Positions 35,309 to 45,556 of a stretch of DNA of 64,000 nucleotides are shown in pieces. Within the stretch, counting starts at the first letter, position 1. Every line of letters starts with the position of its first letter. The DNA comes from an uncultured Megasphaera sp. (GTDB taxonomy: Bacteria; Bacillota; Negativicutes; Veillonellales; Megasphaeraceae). Made by a program: the position numbers and the translations under genes. The stretch is taken from assembly GCA_934193515.1 (NCBI GenBank), contig CAKPVJ010000001.1, forward strand, positions 62,001 through 126,000, read 5' to 3'. The notes below the pieces were generated by a model, which worked only from the letters and a program-made list of their open reading frames with translations, ran no database searches and was not told where the DNA came from.

Positions 35309-36358
35309 TCACGGCTTATTGGCATATTTCGCCAGCAATTCTTCACCCGCTTCAATGACCTGGCGCATAGGAATTATCGAAATGCCTTTGTATTTTCCTT
35401 CTTTGATGATTTTTTTCATGCTCTTGCCAATTTCATACTGATTCGTAGATTCCAAAACAATCGCTTTATCCGTATAGGGGCCATAAAATTTGGGATTGCT
35501 GGGGCCATATAAAGCGACAAGCGGTACATGCTGGCTCACGGCAATGTGCATCGGGCCACTGTCATTGGTAATAAAAAGAGCGCACCGCCGAATGGCAGAT
35601 GCCAATTCGCCAATCGAAAATTTACCGGTTCCAATTAACGGCTTGTGTTTCATAAAGGATACTGCTTCCTTTACCATAGACATATCCATGGTACCGCCAA
35701 AGAAAACACAGCGGCAGCCTTTTTCAGCAAAATAATCAGCGACTGCGGCAAACCGCTTGGGCGGCCATCGCTTTTGCGGTACAGCACTGCCTATGTTAAA
35801 CCCGATAACCGTGTCCTTGGGCCCGACTCCTGCCTGCGTATAAAATGCATCTGTTTTGGCGTCCCATGCCGGGCAGATAAACAACTCCAGCCCGTCCGTG
35901 CGGTAATCGTCAATGCCCAGCTGTTCCAATACGTTGATGTACATATCGGCAGCATGCAGATGCAGCCGATCCAAACGGGTATATCTATCCATAAAGGGAC
36001 GCGCCAAAAAATGACTCATGCCCATAAATTCTTTGGCATGAATAACCGTCGCCAAAAAAGAGGTCCGTTCGTTGGGATGAAGATTAATCAATACATCGTA
36101 ATGATTCTGATGTAATGTTCGGCCAATACGCCATAGCGCGCCGATAGAATTATCTTTTCCTTTTTTGTCTACGGTGACGAGATGGTCAATATGCGGATTA
36201 TAGCGGACCACATCGGCTACTTTCTCATCGACAACCAACGTAATTTCCGATCCCTGCGCATGACGCCGCAGCACCTGCAAAAAAGGCGTTATCAAGACCA
36301 AATCCCCCAAATGCATGAGAAACGTCACTATAATTTTCTTATGTCGTAAATTAATCAT
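35309..36358 (-). CDS. Lipopolysaccharide heptosyltransferase (GT9, second of two)
   Basis: A 349-residue GT9 glycosyltransferase: N-terminal FLMHLGDLVLITPFL and C-terminal donor-site motifs RRCALFITNDSGPMHIA and ALYGPSNP. These add heptose from ADP-heptose to the lipopolysaccharide inner core in the cytoplasm. ATG 36358 overlaps the end of the upstream GT9 gene by 8 bases and has GGGGGAGAG before it; the frame to 36442 is inside that gene. It is the last gene of the heptose operon and resembles WaaF/RfaF more than WaaC. Confidence 0.9.
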   Translation of the reverse strand: MINLRHKKIIVTFLMHLGDLVLITPFLQVLRRHAQGSEITLVVDEKVADVVRYNPHIDHLVTVDKKGKDNSIGALWRIGRTLHQNHYDVLINLHPNERTSFLATVIHAKEFMGMSHFLARPFMDRYTRLDRLHLHAADMYINVLEQLGIDDYRTDGLELFICPAWDAKTDAFYTQAGVGPKDTVIGFNIGSAVPQKRWPPKRFAAVADYFAEKGCRCVFFGGTMDMSMVKEAVSFMKHKPLIGTGKFSIGELASAIRRCALFITNDSGPMHIAVSQHVPLVALYGPSNPKFYGPYTDKAIVLESTNQYEIGKSMKKIIKEGKYKGISIIPMRQVIEAGEELLAKYANKP

Positions 36359-37388
36359 CTCTCTCCCCCTTCTTCCATACGGCCGTATACACCTGCCAAA
36401 GCTTGTCCACTGTAATTTGAGCCATACACTGTGGATCGTCAATCAAAGGCTGTGCCGGCGTCGCCTTGGAGGTCGGCGAAATAATCATATGAATATACGT
36501 ACTGTCTGCACCGCCATATGGGCCGGTTCTATCCGGGCAGGTCGGCCCAAACAAGGCAATTAATTCTTTTTTTAAGGCATTGGCAATATGCAGAGGACCT
36601 GTATCGGCACTGATATACAGCCGAGCGTCGGCAATGGCTGCCATCAGTTCTTTAAGATTGGTCTTGCCTGTATAATCAAAGACATGCGGAGACGGCACGC
36701 CTGCCGTAATCGCCTGCCCTTTAGCCGCATCGTCCCGGCTTCCCAACAGCAATACATTTATACCCGTATCCGTTACACGCCGGATAAACTCCTGCCAGTA
36801 CGCCAGCGGCCATTCCTTCACAGCCCAGCGTGCTCCCGGCACAATGGCAATATAGTCCCCCTGCATCCCGTCGGCATGCAGGCGCCGCTTCATCGCCGAC
36901 TGTACAGCTGAAATATCCGGCAAAGGAAATTCGATGGCATCTACCCTGCCGCCCAGGACGCGGACTGTATCCAAATACCGTTCAATTACATGGTCATATT
37001 GATGGCTTCCCTTTAATCCCTTGCTGACCAAAAAGCTGCCTTCGCGCATTTCCCAATAGCCGTATTTTTCTTTGGCGCCGCTGTTCCAAGCGACGATAGC
37101 ACTTTTAGCCAGACCCTGCAAATCAAAGGATACGTCAAAATGATACGCATGCAGCGTACGGCGCAGCTGCCGCCAGTATGACAGGGATTTCAGTCTTTTT
37201 TTATCGATATATACCACATCATCAATATACGGTTTTCCCGGTAGCACAGCCGAAAAGTTTTCATGTACCGCCCAAACAATACGCGCTTTGGGACAATTTT
37301 CCCGCAGCGCGTATAGTGTCGGCAAAGCATGAAGAACATCGCCAAGAGAACTCATCTTGATGATTAATATGTTTTTGTACTCTTTCAC
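36351..37388 (-). CDS. Lipopolysaccharide heptosyltransferase (GT9, first of two)
   Basis: A 345-residue GT9 enzyme starting with GTG at 37388: NILIIKMSSLGDVLHALPTL at the N-terminus and RLYISADTGPLHIANAL with ALFGPTCP at the donor site. The GTG overlaps the gmhB stop as GTGA and has AAAGGA seven bases upstream, so I reject the longer frame to 37481. It likely adds the first heptose to Kdo (WaaC role). It overlaps genes on both sides, so it is cotranscribed and translationally coupled. Confidence 0.9.
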   Translation of the reverse strand: MKEYKNILIIKMSSLGDVLHALPTLYALRENCPKARIVWAVHENFSAVLPGKPYIDDVVYIDKKRLKSLSYWRQLRRTLHAYHFDVSFDLQGLAKSAIVAWNSGAKEKYGYWEMREGSFLVSKGLKGSHQYDHVIERYLDTVRVLGGRVDAIEFPLPDISAVQSAMKRRLHADGMQGDYIAIVPGARWAVKEWPLAYWQEFIRRVTDTGINVLLLGSRDDAAKGQAITAGVPSPHVFDYTGKTNLKELMAAIADARLYISADTGPLHIANALKKELIALFGPTCPDRTGPYGGADSTYIHMIISPTSKATPAQPLIDDPQCMAQITVDKLWQVYTAVWKKGERDD

Positions 37389-37897
37389 GACTGCTTCCTT
37401 TCTTCTATAATATGCCGGACAAATGCATCTAACCGGCCGCCTTGAAAGAGATATCCCTGCATGCCGGCACGCTCGCCGCATTCGACATCACGGGGCATAT
37501 CGCCAATCATAAACGACTGCGCCATGTCAATATCATAGTCTTTTACTGCCTGCAGCACCATTCCCGGTGCCGGTTTGCGCCAATCGCTCTGTTTATCGTA
37601 GGCTTTAAGAGGCGCTCCTTCTAAATACGGGCAGTAATATACAGCCGTAATCACGCCGCCGGCCCTTTTTGCTTCTTGGCACATCCAAGCATGCAGCTTC
37701 TGCACATCTGCTTCTGTATAATAGCCGCGGGCTACGCCGCTTTGATTGGTCACAACAACAATCGCATAGCCCAGGCGGGTAAGCAGAGCCAAGGCTTCTT
37801 TGGCGCCTTCTATCCATTGAAAGTCTTCTATACGGCTCAAATACCCTTTATCGACATTCAAAACGCCGTCCCGGTCAAAAAAAACGGCTTTTCTCAT
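37385..37897 (-). CDS. gmhB: D-glycero-D-manno-heptose-1,7-bisphosphate 7-phosphatase
   Basis: A 170-residue HAD phosphatase of the GmhB type: FFDRDGVLNVD (nucleophile Asp), VVTNQSGVARG, and MIGDMPRDVE at the end of the fold. It removes the C7 phosphate in ADP-heptose synthesis, between the two HldE reactions. Four-base overlaps join it to hldD and to the first heptosyltransferase gene. Confidence 0.93.
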   Translation of the reverse strand: MRKAVFFDRDGVLNVDKGYLSRIEDFQWIEGAKEALALLTRLGYAIVVVTNQSGVARGYYTEADVQKLHAWMCQEAKRAGGVITAVYYCPYLEGAPLKAYDKQSDWRKPAPGMVLQAVKDYDIDMAQSFMIGDMPRDVECGERAGMQGYLFQGGRLDAFVRHIIEERKQS

Positions 37898-38859
37898 TCG
37901 TAATACCCATTGCTCTTATCAAGAACGCCGCAGTATTCTTTGACGGCTTCATGCAGCAGCGTAAAGCCGCGGTCGTAGCCGGCTTCCATCAATTTCGTCG
38001 TATCAGCCTGCGTATAGCTTTGGTATTTCCCTTTCAGAATATCCGGGAACGGCACATATTCGATATGGCCTTTGCCACAGTAGTCGATGACGCCTTGGAC
38101 AAATTCATTGAATGAATGGCCTACACCGGTACCGCAGTTGTAAATGCCAGACAATTCCGGATGTTCCCAAAAATAGAAAATAACATTGACAACGTCCTTG
38201 ACATAGACAAAATCCCGAATCTGGCCGCCGTCTGCATAGCCTGCCGTTCCTTTGAACAGGGTAATTTTTCCCGTTTCCTGCAATTCATGAAATTTCTGAT
38301 AAATTAAAGATGCCATGCGGTCTTTGTGGTTTTCCTGCGGTCCGAAGACATTGAAATACCGGAACCCGACAATCTGACTTTTGGCTTTGGGCATCATACG
38401 GCGCACATAGCGGTCAAACTGCAGTTTGGAATAGGCATAGGGATTTAATGCTTGTTCGCAGGCTGGTTCTTCACGGAATCCGTTTTTGCCGCTGCCATAC
38501 GTGGAAGCAGAAGAGGCATATAAGAACGGAATTTTGCGCTGCATGCAGTACCGCAAGATATTTTTACTGCCTTCATAGTTGTTTTTCATCATATAGCGGC
38601 CGTCATAATTCATCGTATCGGAGCAGGCTCCTTCATGAAAGACGACATCAATATAGCCGCAGTCAAATGTATCGTCCGCCATTTGTTCATCAAAATCTGC
38701 ATAGTCCATATAGTCATAAAAATCAAGACCCTGCAGATTTCGGCATTTGCGGCCGTCCGTCAAATCATCAACGATGAGAACATCATTGATGCCACGGTTA
38801 TTTAATTGTTTCACAATGTTGCTGCCGATAAAACCGGCACCACCTGTTACTATTTTCAT
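37894..38859 (-). CDS. hldD: ADP-L-glycero-D-manno-heptose 6-epimerase
   Basis: A 321-residue extended SDR enzyme: NAD(P)-binding GGAGFIGSNIV at the N-terminus, YASSASTYG and the catalytic YxxxK as YAYSKLQFD. This is the HldD/RfaD pattern. It epimerises ADP-D,D-heptose to ADP-L,D-heptose, the donor for the two heptosyltransferases encoded downstream. Overlaps by four bases with hldE and gmhB. Confidence 0.94.
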   Translation of the reverse strand: MKIVTGGAGFIGSNIVKQLNNRGINDVLIVDDLTDGRKCRNLQGLDFYDYMDYADFDEQMADDTFDCGYIDVVFHEGACSDTMNYDGRYMMKNNYEGSKNILRYCMQRKIPFLYASSASTYGSGKNGFREEPACEQALNPYAYSKLQFDRYVRRMMPKAKSQIVGFRYFNVFGPQENHKDRMASLIYQKFHELQETGKITLFKGTAGYADGGQIRDFVYVKDVVNVIFYFWEHPELSGIYNCGTGVGHSFNEFVQGVIDYCGKGHIEYVPFPDILKGKYQSYTQADTTKLMEAGYDRGFTLLHEAVKEYCGVLDKSNGYYE

Positions 38860-40337
38860 ATTTTCCCCTTCTTTGCTAAATCGGCTATTTTTTGTACCAA
38901 TCCTGTCGTGGAATAGCCTTCTTCAAACGAAATGATTTCAACTCGTTTCACATATTCCCGGCCAATGACTTCTTCCGGCTTGTAGTCGCCGCCTTTGACA
39001 AGGATATCCGGACGCAGCACCCGCAACAATTCTGCCGGCGTATCTTCTGTAAAAATGACCACTTCATCGACACAGCCCAAGGCACTCAACAGTACGGCTC
39101 GGTCTTCTTCATGAACCAAAGGCCGTGTTTCACCTTTCAAGCGCCGCACCGAATCATCTGAATTTAACCCGATGACAAGATGCTGTCCCAACATGGCTGC
39201 CTGCTGCAAGTATAGTACATGGCCCCGATGCAGTATATCGAAGCACCCATTGGTAAAGACGACGGTTTCGCCTTTTTGCTGCCATTGGCGGATTTTCTGC
39301 GCTGTTTCTTCCCAAGTCAGTGCTTTATACGGAGCCCAGCGGCTGGGATGCCATTCCTGCCACAATTTCAAAAGCTCGCTGCGGTGAATCGGATAGGTCC
39401 CGACCTTGGCCACGACAATGCCTGCTGCCGCGTTAGCAATCTGTAGACTCGTGCGAATAGATAAATGGCCGGCAATGGCTGCCAAAAACGCAGCCGCTAC
39501 CGTATCTCCTGCGCCGGAAACGTCAAATACTTCCTGCGCCGTCGCCGGATTGTTCCAAACTTTACCATCTTTGCCAATAACGGTAATGCCCTTTTCAGAA
39601 CGCGTAACCATCAAATGGGCAAAATCGTACTGCTGATGAAGTGTCTTAGCCGCTTCTACGACAGCAGCTCCTTCATTCGGCACCGGCTGTCCCAGGCAGT
39701 CTGCCAGTTCTTTCATATTCGGCGTAACAAAATCAGCCCCATTATACTTCGTCCAGTCGCTGCCCTTGGGGTCTACCAATACGGGAATCCCTGCGGTATG
39801 CGCTGCTGCAATGACCAAAGCGGCAGCTCGGTCTGTCAAAACGCCCTTTTTGTAATCAGATAAAATAATACCGTCCAAGCCGTGCTGAATTTGTGTATGC
39901 AGCCAAGCTGCCAGCGCGTCTTCTTCTGCTGTTGTCAGCGGCGTAACTTCTTCAAAGTCAAGACGAACCATTTGCTGCCGTGAGCCTAACACGCGCATTT
40001 TAGTCGTCGTAGCATGACCAGGCCGCACAATTAAACCGCTGTCATCAATGGCAGATGTGTGCAGCAATTGGCGCAGCAGCCCGGCATTGTCATCGTCGCC
40101 AACCAAGCCGGCCGCCATGACATGGCAGTCCAAATTCGCCAAATTAGCTGCCACATTGGCTGCGCCCCCTAATACAGACGATACTCGTTCCACTTTGTTT
40201 ACTGGGACCGGAGCTTCCGGTGATATGCGTTCCACGCGGCCAAATACATACCGATCTACCATCATATCGCCGATGACAGCAATGCGCAGCCCCGGCAGCA
40301 CGGTATTCAAAAACACATCTATATAATTTTCTGTCAT
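38856..40337 (-). CDS. hldE: Bifunctional heptose-7-phosphate kinase / heptose-1-phosphate adenylyltransferase
   Basis: A 493-residue two-domain enzyme. Residues 1-325 are a PfkB-type kinase (GGAANVAANLA, DVSGAGDTVAA); residues 345-493 are a nucleotidyltransferase with GCFDILHRGHVLYL. It makes heptose-1,7-bisphosphate and, after GmhB, ADP-heptose. First gene of the five-gene heptose operon, 21 bases after nrdR, so it may be cotranscribed with it. No gmhA isomerase is in the window. Confidence 0.95.
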   Translation of the reverse strand: MTENYIDVFLNTVLPGLRIAVIGDMMVDRYVFGRVERISPEAPVPVNKVERVSSVLGGAANVAANLANLDCHVMAAGLVGDDDNAGLLRQLLHTSAIDDSGLIVRPGHATTTKMRVLGSRQQMVRLDFEEVTPLTTAEEDALAAWLHTQIQHGLDGIILSDYKKGVLTDRAAALVIAAAHTAGIPVLVDPKGSDWTKYNGADFVTPNMKELADCLGQPVPNEGAAVVEAAKTLHQQYDFAHLMVTRSEKGITVIGKDGKVWNNPATAQEVFDVSGAGDTVAAAFLAAIAGHLSIRTSLQIANAAAGIVVAKVGTYPIHRSELLKLWQEWHPSRWAPYKALTWEETAQKIRQWQQKGETVVFTNGCFDILHRGHVLYLQQAAMLGQHLVIGLNSDDSVRRLKGETRPLVHEEDRAVLLSALGCVDEVVIFTEDTPAELLRVLRPDILVKGGDYKPEEVIGREYVKRVEIISFEEGYSTTGLVQKIADLAKKGKI

Positions 40338-40358
40338 TCGTCATTCTCCTATATACAG

Positions 40359-40841
40359 TTAGTCATCCTCTTCATGACGATTTCCTTTTTTATGACCCAT
40401 TAAATGTTCCAATTCTGCCATGAAGCTGTCCAAATCAGCAAATTGACGATATACAGAAGCAAAGCGAATATACGCAACTTCATCTACCGATTTCAATTCA
40501 TTCAAGACGAGTTCCCCTATCTTTTCACTCGTAACTTCCTGTACCAGAGAATTACGAATCGTACGTTCCACTTTTGCCACAATATCATCCAGCTGCTGTC
40601 TCGTCACCATCCGTTTGTTGCAGGCCCGCAGCAGGCCATTGAGTATTTTATTGTGGTCAAATAATTCACGGCTGCCGTCCCGCTTAATCACGACCAGCGG
40701 CACTTCTTCCACCATTTCATATGTCGTAAAACGTCGGCCGCACTGCTGACATTCACGGCGGCGACGAATAGCGTTGCCGTCATCTGTCGCCCGTGAATCT
40801 GTTACTTTTGTATCTTCACTTTTACAAAAAGGACATCTCAT
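40359..40841 (-). CDS. nrdR: Transcriptional repressor NrdR
   Basis: A 160-residue NrdR: zinc ribbon with Cys3, Cys6, Cys31, Cys34 and the KVTDSRATDDGNAIRRRREC signature region, then an ATP-cone domain (about 49-139). It senses dATP/ATP and represses ribonucleotide reductase genes. It lies after the ftsZ terminator and before hldE. I see no NrdR box or nrd gene in this window. Confidence 0.96.
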   Translation of the reverse strand: MRCPFCKSEDTKVTDSRATDDGNAIRRRRECQQCGRRFTTYEMVEEVPLVVIKRDGSRELFDHNKILNGLLRACNKRMVTRQQLDDIVAKVERTIRNSLVQEVTSEKIGELVLNELKSVDEVAYIRFASVYRQFADLDSFMAELEHLMGHKKGNRHEEDD

Positions 40842-40879
40842 GGGTATTTCCTCCTAAAAGGTAGTATAGGAATTTTTGA

Positions 40880-40910
40880 AAAAAAGCGGGTCCGCCAGGA
40901 TCCGCTTTTA
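40880..40910 (-). terminator. Terminator after ftsZ
   Basis: On the minus strand AAAGCGGATCC pairs with GGACCCGCTTT and is followed by a T-run. It closes the dcw gene row. Confidence 0.75.
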
Positions 40911-40921
40911 TATGTACTATC

Positions 40922-41944
40922 TTATCTCATCCACGTAGGAATTTCTACGCCGCTTGCAACTTTAGCAGGTCCTGCATTCTGACCAAATGCAGGAATGGAA
41001 GACGGTTCTTTGCCAAAGCCCGTAGCAACCACGGTAATGCGAATAGAATCTTCCATATCCGGATCGATAACGGAACCGAAGATGATATTGGCATCCGGAT
41101 CGACTGCTTCTGCCACTTTTTCAGCTGCTTCGTTGATTTCGTACAAGCTGATATCCGGTCCGCCTGTAACGTTGAGCAAGATGCTCTGCGCGCCGTCGAT
41201 GCCTGTTTCGAGCAGGGAGCTGTGAATAGCGCCGTCAACGGCTTCTACAGCACGGTTTTCACCAGAACCAACACCGATACCCATAATAGCTTCGCCCTGG
41301 TCGGACATAATCGTCTTCACATCAGCAAAGTCCAAGTTGATAAGACCTGTTGTCGTAATCAAATCAGAAATACCCTGTACGCCCTGGCGGAGTACATCGT
41401 CGGCAACGAGGAATGCGTCTTTCAACGGTGTTTTCTTATCAATAATCTGGAGCAGTTTATCATTTGGAATTGTAATAATTGTATCTACTTTTTCTTTTAA
41501 GTAAGCGGCACCTTTTTCTGCTTGTTCTTTACGGCGTTTGCCTTCAAAGGAGAATGGTTTAGTAACTACCGCTACGGTAAGCGCACCCATTTCTTTAGCA
41601 CATTCTGCTACAATAGGAGCTGCGCCTGTGCCCGTGCCGCCGCCCATGCCGGCTGTAACAAATACCATGTCCGCACCCTGTAGGGCTTTGATGATTTCTT
41701 CTTTACTTTCTAAAGCAGCTTGTTCGCCAATAGATGGATTAGCGCCGGCCCCAAGACCGCGTGTCAATTTTTCACCAATTTGGATTTTTACATCTGCTTT
41801 GGAAACTTCCAATACCTGATCTTCCGTGTTTACAGAAATGAACTGCACGCCCTGCAAACCGCTTTCTATCATACGGTTGACAGCATTGTTACCGCCGCCG
41901 CCGACACCAATTACTTTTATATTTGCAAACTCTGCCATTTTCAT
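40922..41944 (-). CDS. ftsZ: Cell-division protein FtsZ
   Basis: A 340-residue tubulin homologue with the tubulin signature [10 protein letters not shown] near residue 105, the T7 region [11 protein letters not shown] and a C-terminal peptide GVEIPTWMR, close to the usual binding tail. The variable linker is short, so the protein is smaller than most. GGAGG is four bases before the first ATG and ten before the second (41938); either may be used. FtsZ forms the division ring. No ftsA lies between it and ftsQ. Confidence 0.96.
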   Translation of the reverse strand: MKMAEFANIKVIGVGGGGNNAVNRMIESGLQGVQFISVNTEDQVLEVSKADVKIQIGEKLTRGLGAGANPSIGEQAALESKEEIIKALQGADMVFVTAGMGGGTGTGAAPIVAECAKEMGALTVAVVTKPFSFEGKRRKEQAEKGAAYLKEKVDTIITIPNDKLLQIIDKKTPLKDAFLVADDVLRQGVQGISDLITTTGLINLDFADVKTIMSDQGEAIMGIGVGSGENRAVEAVDGAIHSSLLETGIDGAQSILLNVTGGPDISLYEINEAAEKVAEAVDPDANIIFGSVIDPDMEDSIRITVVATGFGKEPSSIPAFGQNAGPAKVASGVEIPTWMR

Positions 41945-42089
41945 ATTTCCTCCTTCAAAATCGTTAACACTGCTATGCAGATAGGATTCTCTATTATTTT
42001 ACACTATCTCAGGAAAATTATCTACATATTTTTAAAAATCTTTCCTATACTACAAAACAGACTCGCTTTTGCCAGTCTGCTTTGTGCTT

Positions 42090-43031
42090 CTATTTGCTTT
42101 TTACTAAAGGTGCTTTCACGTCTGTATCAATATACTGAACAGCCAAATGATTGTCCCGTACTTCCTGCAGCATTTCACCCGTGATTTCGGCACGTTCAGC
42201 CGGATGGTCGCCTTCACCCAGATGAATCGGCACGGAATCCGTCGTATACACAATGATATTTTCCGGATTGCCGACATTGATTTCCGCTATGGAATCCCGC
42301 AGTTCCGGCGATACGTTGCGCATATAGACCAAGGCCGCGTACAGAGAGCCGTCCGTAATCGTATCTCCCAGCAAAAGCGTATCCATTTTCTTGCCCGTCA
42401 TAATCGGCACAGACACGCCTTTAATCTGAGGCTGTACATCAATGACGGTACCACCGGCATCGACATAAGCAAAGCCATACATCGTCGTAATGACAGCGGC
42501 AGCTTTTCGTTCTTTCAAGTCCACGTGAATCGCAGCAGGAAATTCCCTCGTCACCGAAACATGTTCAATCCGTAAATCTTTAGACAAGCGGTCTTGAATC
42601 GTATCCGGCGACAGTTGAATGACATTGACATATCCCGGTACGCCGCTGGCACGGTAAACATCATCAAAGGATAACGTTTCATTGCCGTCTACAATCAATG
42701 CGCCAAAAGGTATCGGCAGCAGCCGCAGCAGCAGCCACAGCAAAAAGACAATACCGACTGCCAAAACAGCCAGCAGACGCCGCTGTCTTTTTTGACGACG
42801 CCGGTGCATTGCTTTTTCTTTTTTACTTCGCTGTATTTTGTGCCGCATGATACGCCGCCGTCTTTGCTTTTGTTTTTCTTCTCGTTCACGAGGAGACTGC
42901 AGCGGATCATTTTCCAGCTGCGGCGGCACAAATACATCGCGTGTATGAGGAAGTACAGGCGCAACAGTGCGTTTATGATGTGAAATTGTCCCATTAGCTG
43001 CATCATAGTCTGTATATTCGTTCTTCATCAT
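42090..43031 (-). CDS. ftsQ: Cell-division protein FtsQ/DivIB
   Basis: A 313-residue type II membrane protein: long basic N-terminal cytoplasmic tail (1-80, rich in Arg/Lys), one transmembrane helix (about 86-106), a POTRA domain starting GALIVDGNETLSFDDVY, and the FtsQ/DivIB domain. It belongs to the FtsQLB complex that signals septal wall synthesis. It lies between ddl and ftsZ. The very basic tail (KQKQRRRRIMRHK) is a notable local feature. Confidence 0.9.
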   Translation of the reverse strand: MMKNEYTDYDAANGTISHHKRTVAPVLPHTRDVFVPPQLENDPLQSPREREEKQKQRRRRIMRHKIQRSKKEKAMHRRRQKRQRRLLAVLAVGIVFLLWLLLRLLPIPFGALIVDGNETLSFDDVYRASGVPGYVNVIQLSPDTIQDRLSKDLRIEHVSVTREFPAAIHVDLKERKAAAVITTMYGFAYVDAGGTVIDVQPQIKGVSVPIMTGKKMDTLLLGDTITDGSLYAALVYMRNVSPELRDSIAEINVGNPENIIVYTTDSVPIHLGEGDHPAERAEITGEMLQEVRDNHLAVQYIDTDVKAPLVKSK

Positions 43032-43199
43032 AGATTCCTAACCAGGAATACCGCTGAAAGCGGCCTTCCTTCAAATTTTAAACGGGAAAGTTCGTACAGC
43101 TCACACGTAACCGTATGCCTGCTGCACGAACCAGCAAGCTTCCAACGCAACAATACCAAGATGGCTCATCAAGACACGCTGCGTTATGCCGCAATCTGT

Positions 43200-44141
43200 T
43201 TAAAATTTTCCAACAGAAGCTTCCAATAAAATCTTTTCACACAAATCTTCAAAGGAAAGATTCATCGCTCTGGCCGCATCCGGCACCAGGCTCGTTGCAG
43301 TCATGCCGGGAACCGTATTGATTTCCAGCACAAAAGGATTGCCTGCTTTGTCCGTCATGACATCAACACGAGCTACGCCGCTGCAGTGGCACAAATGAAA
43401 TACCTGCAATGCTAAATCCTGCATTTTTCTAGTCAGCTCTGCCGAAATCGGTGCGGGACAGAGATGCTGCGTCACACCTGGCGTATATTTGGAATAATAG
43501 TCATATTTGCCGGTACTTGGCACAATCTTGATAACAGGAAATGCCAAATCATCCATAACGGCGACGGTAAATTCTTCCCCATCCAAAAATGCTTCCACGA
43601 TAATGGAGCGGCTGTATTTAAACGCTTCTTCTAAAGCCGGCTGAATTTCCGCTGCGGCATGCACAATGACAGTGCCGATACTGGACCCCTGGCCGGCTGA
43701 TTTGATGACAACAGGAAAAGAAAAACGCTGGCAAATATCGTTTTCAATATCTGCAAAAGGTTCATTGGAAAAATAGTAGGCAAAGGGTGCCGTCGCAATA
43801 CCGGCGCCTTTGAAAGCGCATTTGCTCATGACTTTATTCATACCGACAGCACTGGCCATTACGCCCGGCCCGGTATACGGAATCCCCATCATTTCGCACA
43901 AGCCCTGCAATACACCATCTTCGCCGTAGCGGCCGTGAAGTGCGTTAAACACGACATCTATCTTCTTTTCTTTCAGCTGGTCTGCCAGCATGTTCGGTAC
44001 CAGTTCAATCGTCTCCGTCTGATATCCTTTGTGGTTCAATGCCTCTGCAATCGCAGCGCCGGTCCGTCTGGACACAGCCGCTTCCGTAGAAGGCCCTCCT
44101 ACTACAACAGCAATTTTCTTTTCTTTCATCGATTCGTTCAT
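43200..44141 (-). CDS. ddl: D-alanine--D-alanine ligase
   Basis: A 313-residue ATP-grasp ligase with VVGGPSTEAAVS at the N-terminus, ALHGRYGEDG, the ATP-site stretch FPVVIKSAGQGSSIG and the C-terminal FVLEINTVPGMT. It makes the D-Ala-D-Ala dipeptide used by MurF. ATG 44141 is one base after the murC stop and has GGAAGGAAA upstream; the open frame to 44180 lies inside murC. No van-type D-Lac features are obvious. Confidence 0.95.
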   Translation of the reverse strand: MNESMKEKKIAVVVGGPSTEAAVSRRTGAAIAEALNHKGYQTETIELVPNMLADQLKEKKIDVVFNALHGRYGEDGVLQGLCEMMGIPYTGPGVMASAVGMNKVMSKCAFKGAGIATAPFAYYFSNEPFADIENDICQRFSFPVVIKSAGQGSSIGTVIVHAAAEIQPALEEAFKYSRSIIVEAFLDGEEFTVAVMDDLAFPVIKIVPSTGKYDYYSKYTPGVTQHLCPAPISAELTRKMQDLALQVFHLCHCSGVARVDVMTDKAGNPFVLEINTVPGMTATSLVPDAARAMNLSFEDLCEKILLEASVGKF

Positions 44142-44142
44142 G

Positions 44143-45528
44143 CTAATTTCCTTCCTTTGCTTCGGCCAAGTACTGTTCACCGACTTTATAAATATCGCCG
44201 GCGCCCATCGTAATTACCAAATCAAACGGCCGTGCATTTTCTTTGAGATATGCTACTAAATCTTCCTTATGGGGAATATAGGTAACGTCCTGCCCTGTTT
44301 GTTCTGCCACTTTATCTGCAATGAGTTTGCCCGATACGCCGGGGATAGGATCTTCTCCGGCACTGTACACATCGGTGACAATCAGTTTGTCTGCTTTGGC
44401 AAATGCCGTACCGTATTGGTTAAGCAGCAGTTTGGTCCGCGTGTACCGATGCGGCTGAAATAAACATACCACGCGATGGGTTCCCATATCGCGCGCTGCT
44501 GTCAGCGTTGCATTGATTTCCGTCGGATGATGTGCGTAATCATCGACTACCCATACATCACCGACAAATCCTTTCGTCTGAAAACGCCGTTTGGCTCCAT
44601 GGAAATGAGATAAAGCCTGAGCAATATCTGCAAATTCCAAACCGCAAAGGCGCGCTGCCGCAATCGTTGCCAAAGCATTCAGCGCATTATGACGGCCGGG
44701 AACGCTCAAGACAATTTCGCCAAGCAGCTGTCCCTGATAGGATACATCAAAATGAAGTTTGCCCTGTACATAGTGCAAATTCGCTGCCTGATAATCCGCT
44801 TTTTGTTCAATGCCGTACGAGACGTAGCGTCGCTGCAGTGACGGTGCCAGGGCACGAATTTTGTCGTTTTCAAAACAAAGAACAGCCGTGCCTTCGCGGA
44901 CATCCAGTTTCTGAATGAATTCTTTAAATGCTTCAATGACATTAGCCAATGAGCCATAATGGTCCATATGGTCTGCATCGATGTTGGTTACGACAGCAAT
45001 ATACGGGTTTTGTTTGAGAAACGTACCGTCGCTTTCATCGGCTTCTGCAATAACATATTTGCCTTTGCCCAAAATGGAATTGCTGTGCAGATAATCGACT
45101 TCGCCGCCGATAACCAGCGTCGGGTCTGTGCCGCATTCTTCAAACACTTGCCCCAGCATGGAAGATGTCGTCGTTTTGCCGTGCGCGCCGGCTACCGAAA
45201 TACCTTTGCCCCAGCTCATGATGTGCACCAACGCGTCGGAGCGATGAATGACCGGAATATGTCGGCGATGTGCTTCTACTACTTCCGGATTGGTATCCCG
45301 AATAGCCGAAGAAATGACGACTACTTGAGCATCCTGCAGGTTTTCTGCGCATTGTCCAATACAAATGCGCGCCCCTTTTTTTACAAACCGGTCCGTAATC
45401 ACGGACTGCTTAATATCGGAACCGGAAACATGGTATCCTTTTTCTATGAAAATATTGGCAATGGCCCGCATGCCTGCGCCGGCTATGCCTACAAAATGAA
45501 TATTCTGAATCGTATCTAAATTAATCAT
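44143..45528 (-). CDS. murC: UDP-N-acetylmuramate--L-alanine ligase
   Basis: A 461-residue Mur ligase: FVGIAGAGMRAIANI, the ATP loop SVAGAHGKTTTSSML and YAHHPTEI. It adds L-Ala to UDP-MurNAc. The frame is open to 45603, but ATG 45528 (MINLDTI) gives the standard N-terminus. It overlaps nothing downstream, sits between murG and ddl, and murB, often found here, is missing. Confidence 0.95.
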   Translation of the reverse strand: MINLDTIQNIHFVGIAGAGMRAIANIFIEKGYHVSGSDIKQSVITDRFVKKGARICIGQCAENLQDAQVVVISSAIRDTNPEVVEAHRRHIPVIHRSDALVHIMSWGKGISVAGAHGKTTTSSMLGQVFEECGTDPTLVIGGEVDYLHSNSILGKGKYVIAEADESDGTFLKQNPYIAVVTNIDADHMDHYGSLANVIEAFKEFIQKLDVREGTAVLCFENDKIRALAPSLQRRYVSYGIEQKADYQAANLHYVQGKLHFDVSYQGQLLGEIVLSVPGRHNALNALATIAAARLCGLEFADIAQALSHFHGAKRRFQTKGFVGDVWVVDDYAHHPTEINATLTAARDMGTHRVVCLFQPHRYTRTKLLLNQYGTAFAKADKLIVTDVYSAGEDPIPGVSGKLIADKVAEQTGQDVTYIPHKEDLVAYLKENARPFDLVITMGAGDIYKVGEQYLAEAKEGN

Positions 45529-45556
45529 GCGCTTACGTACCCTCCTACATATCCCC

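Noticed and set aside
37389..37481. 31-residue extension of the first heptosyltransferase
   Set aside because: Lies entirely inside gmhB; GTG 37388 overlaps its stop in the usual coupled manner.
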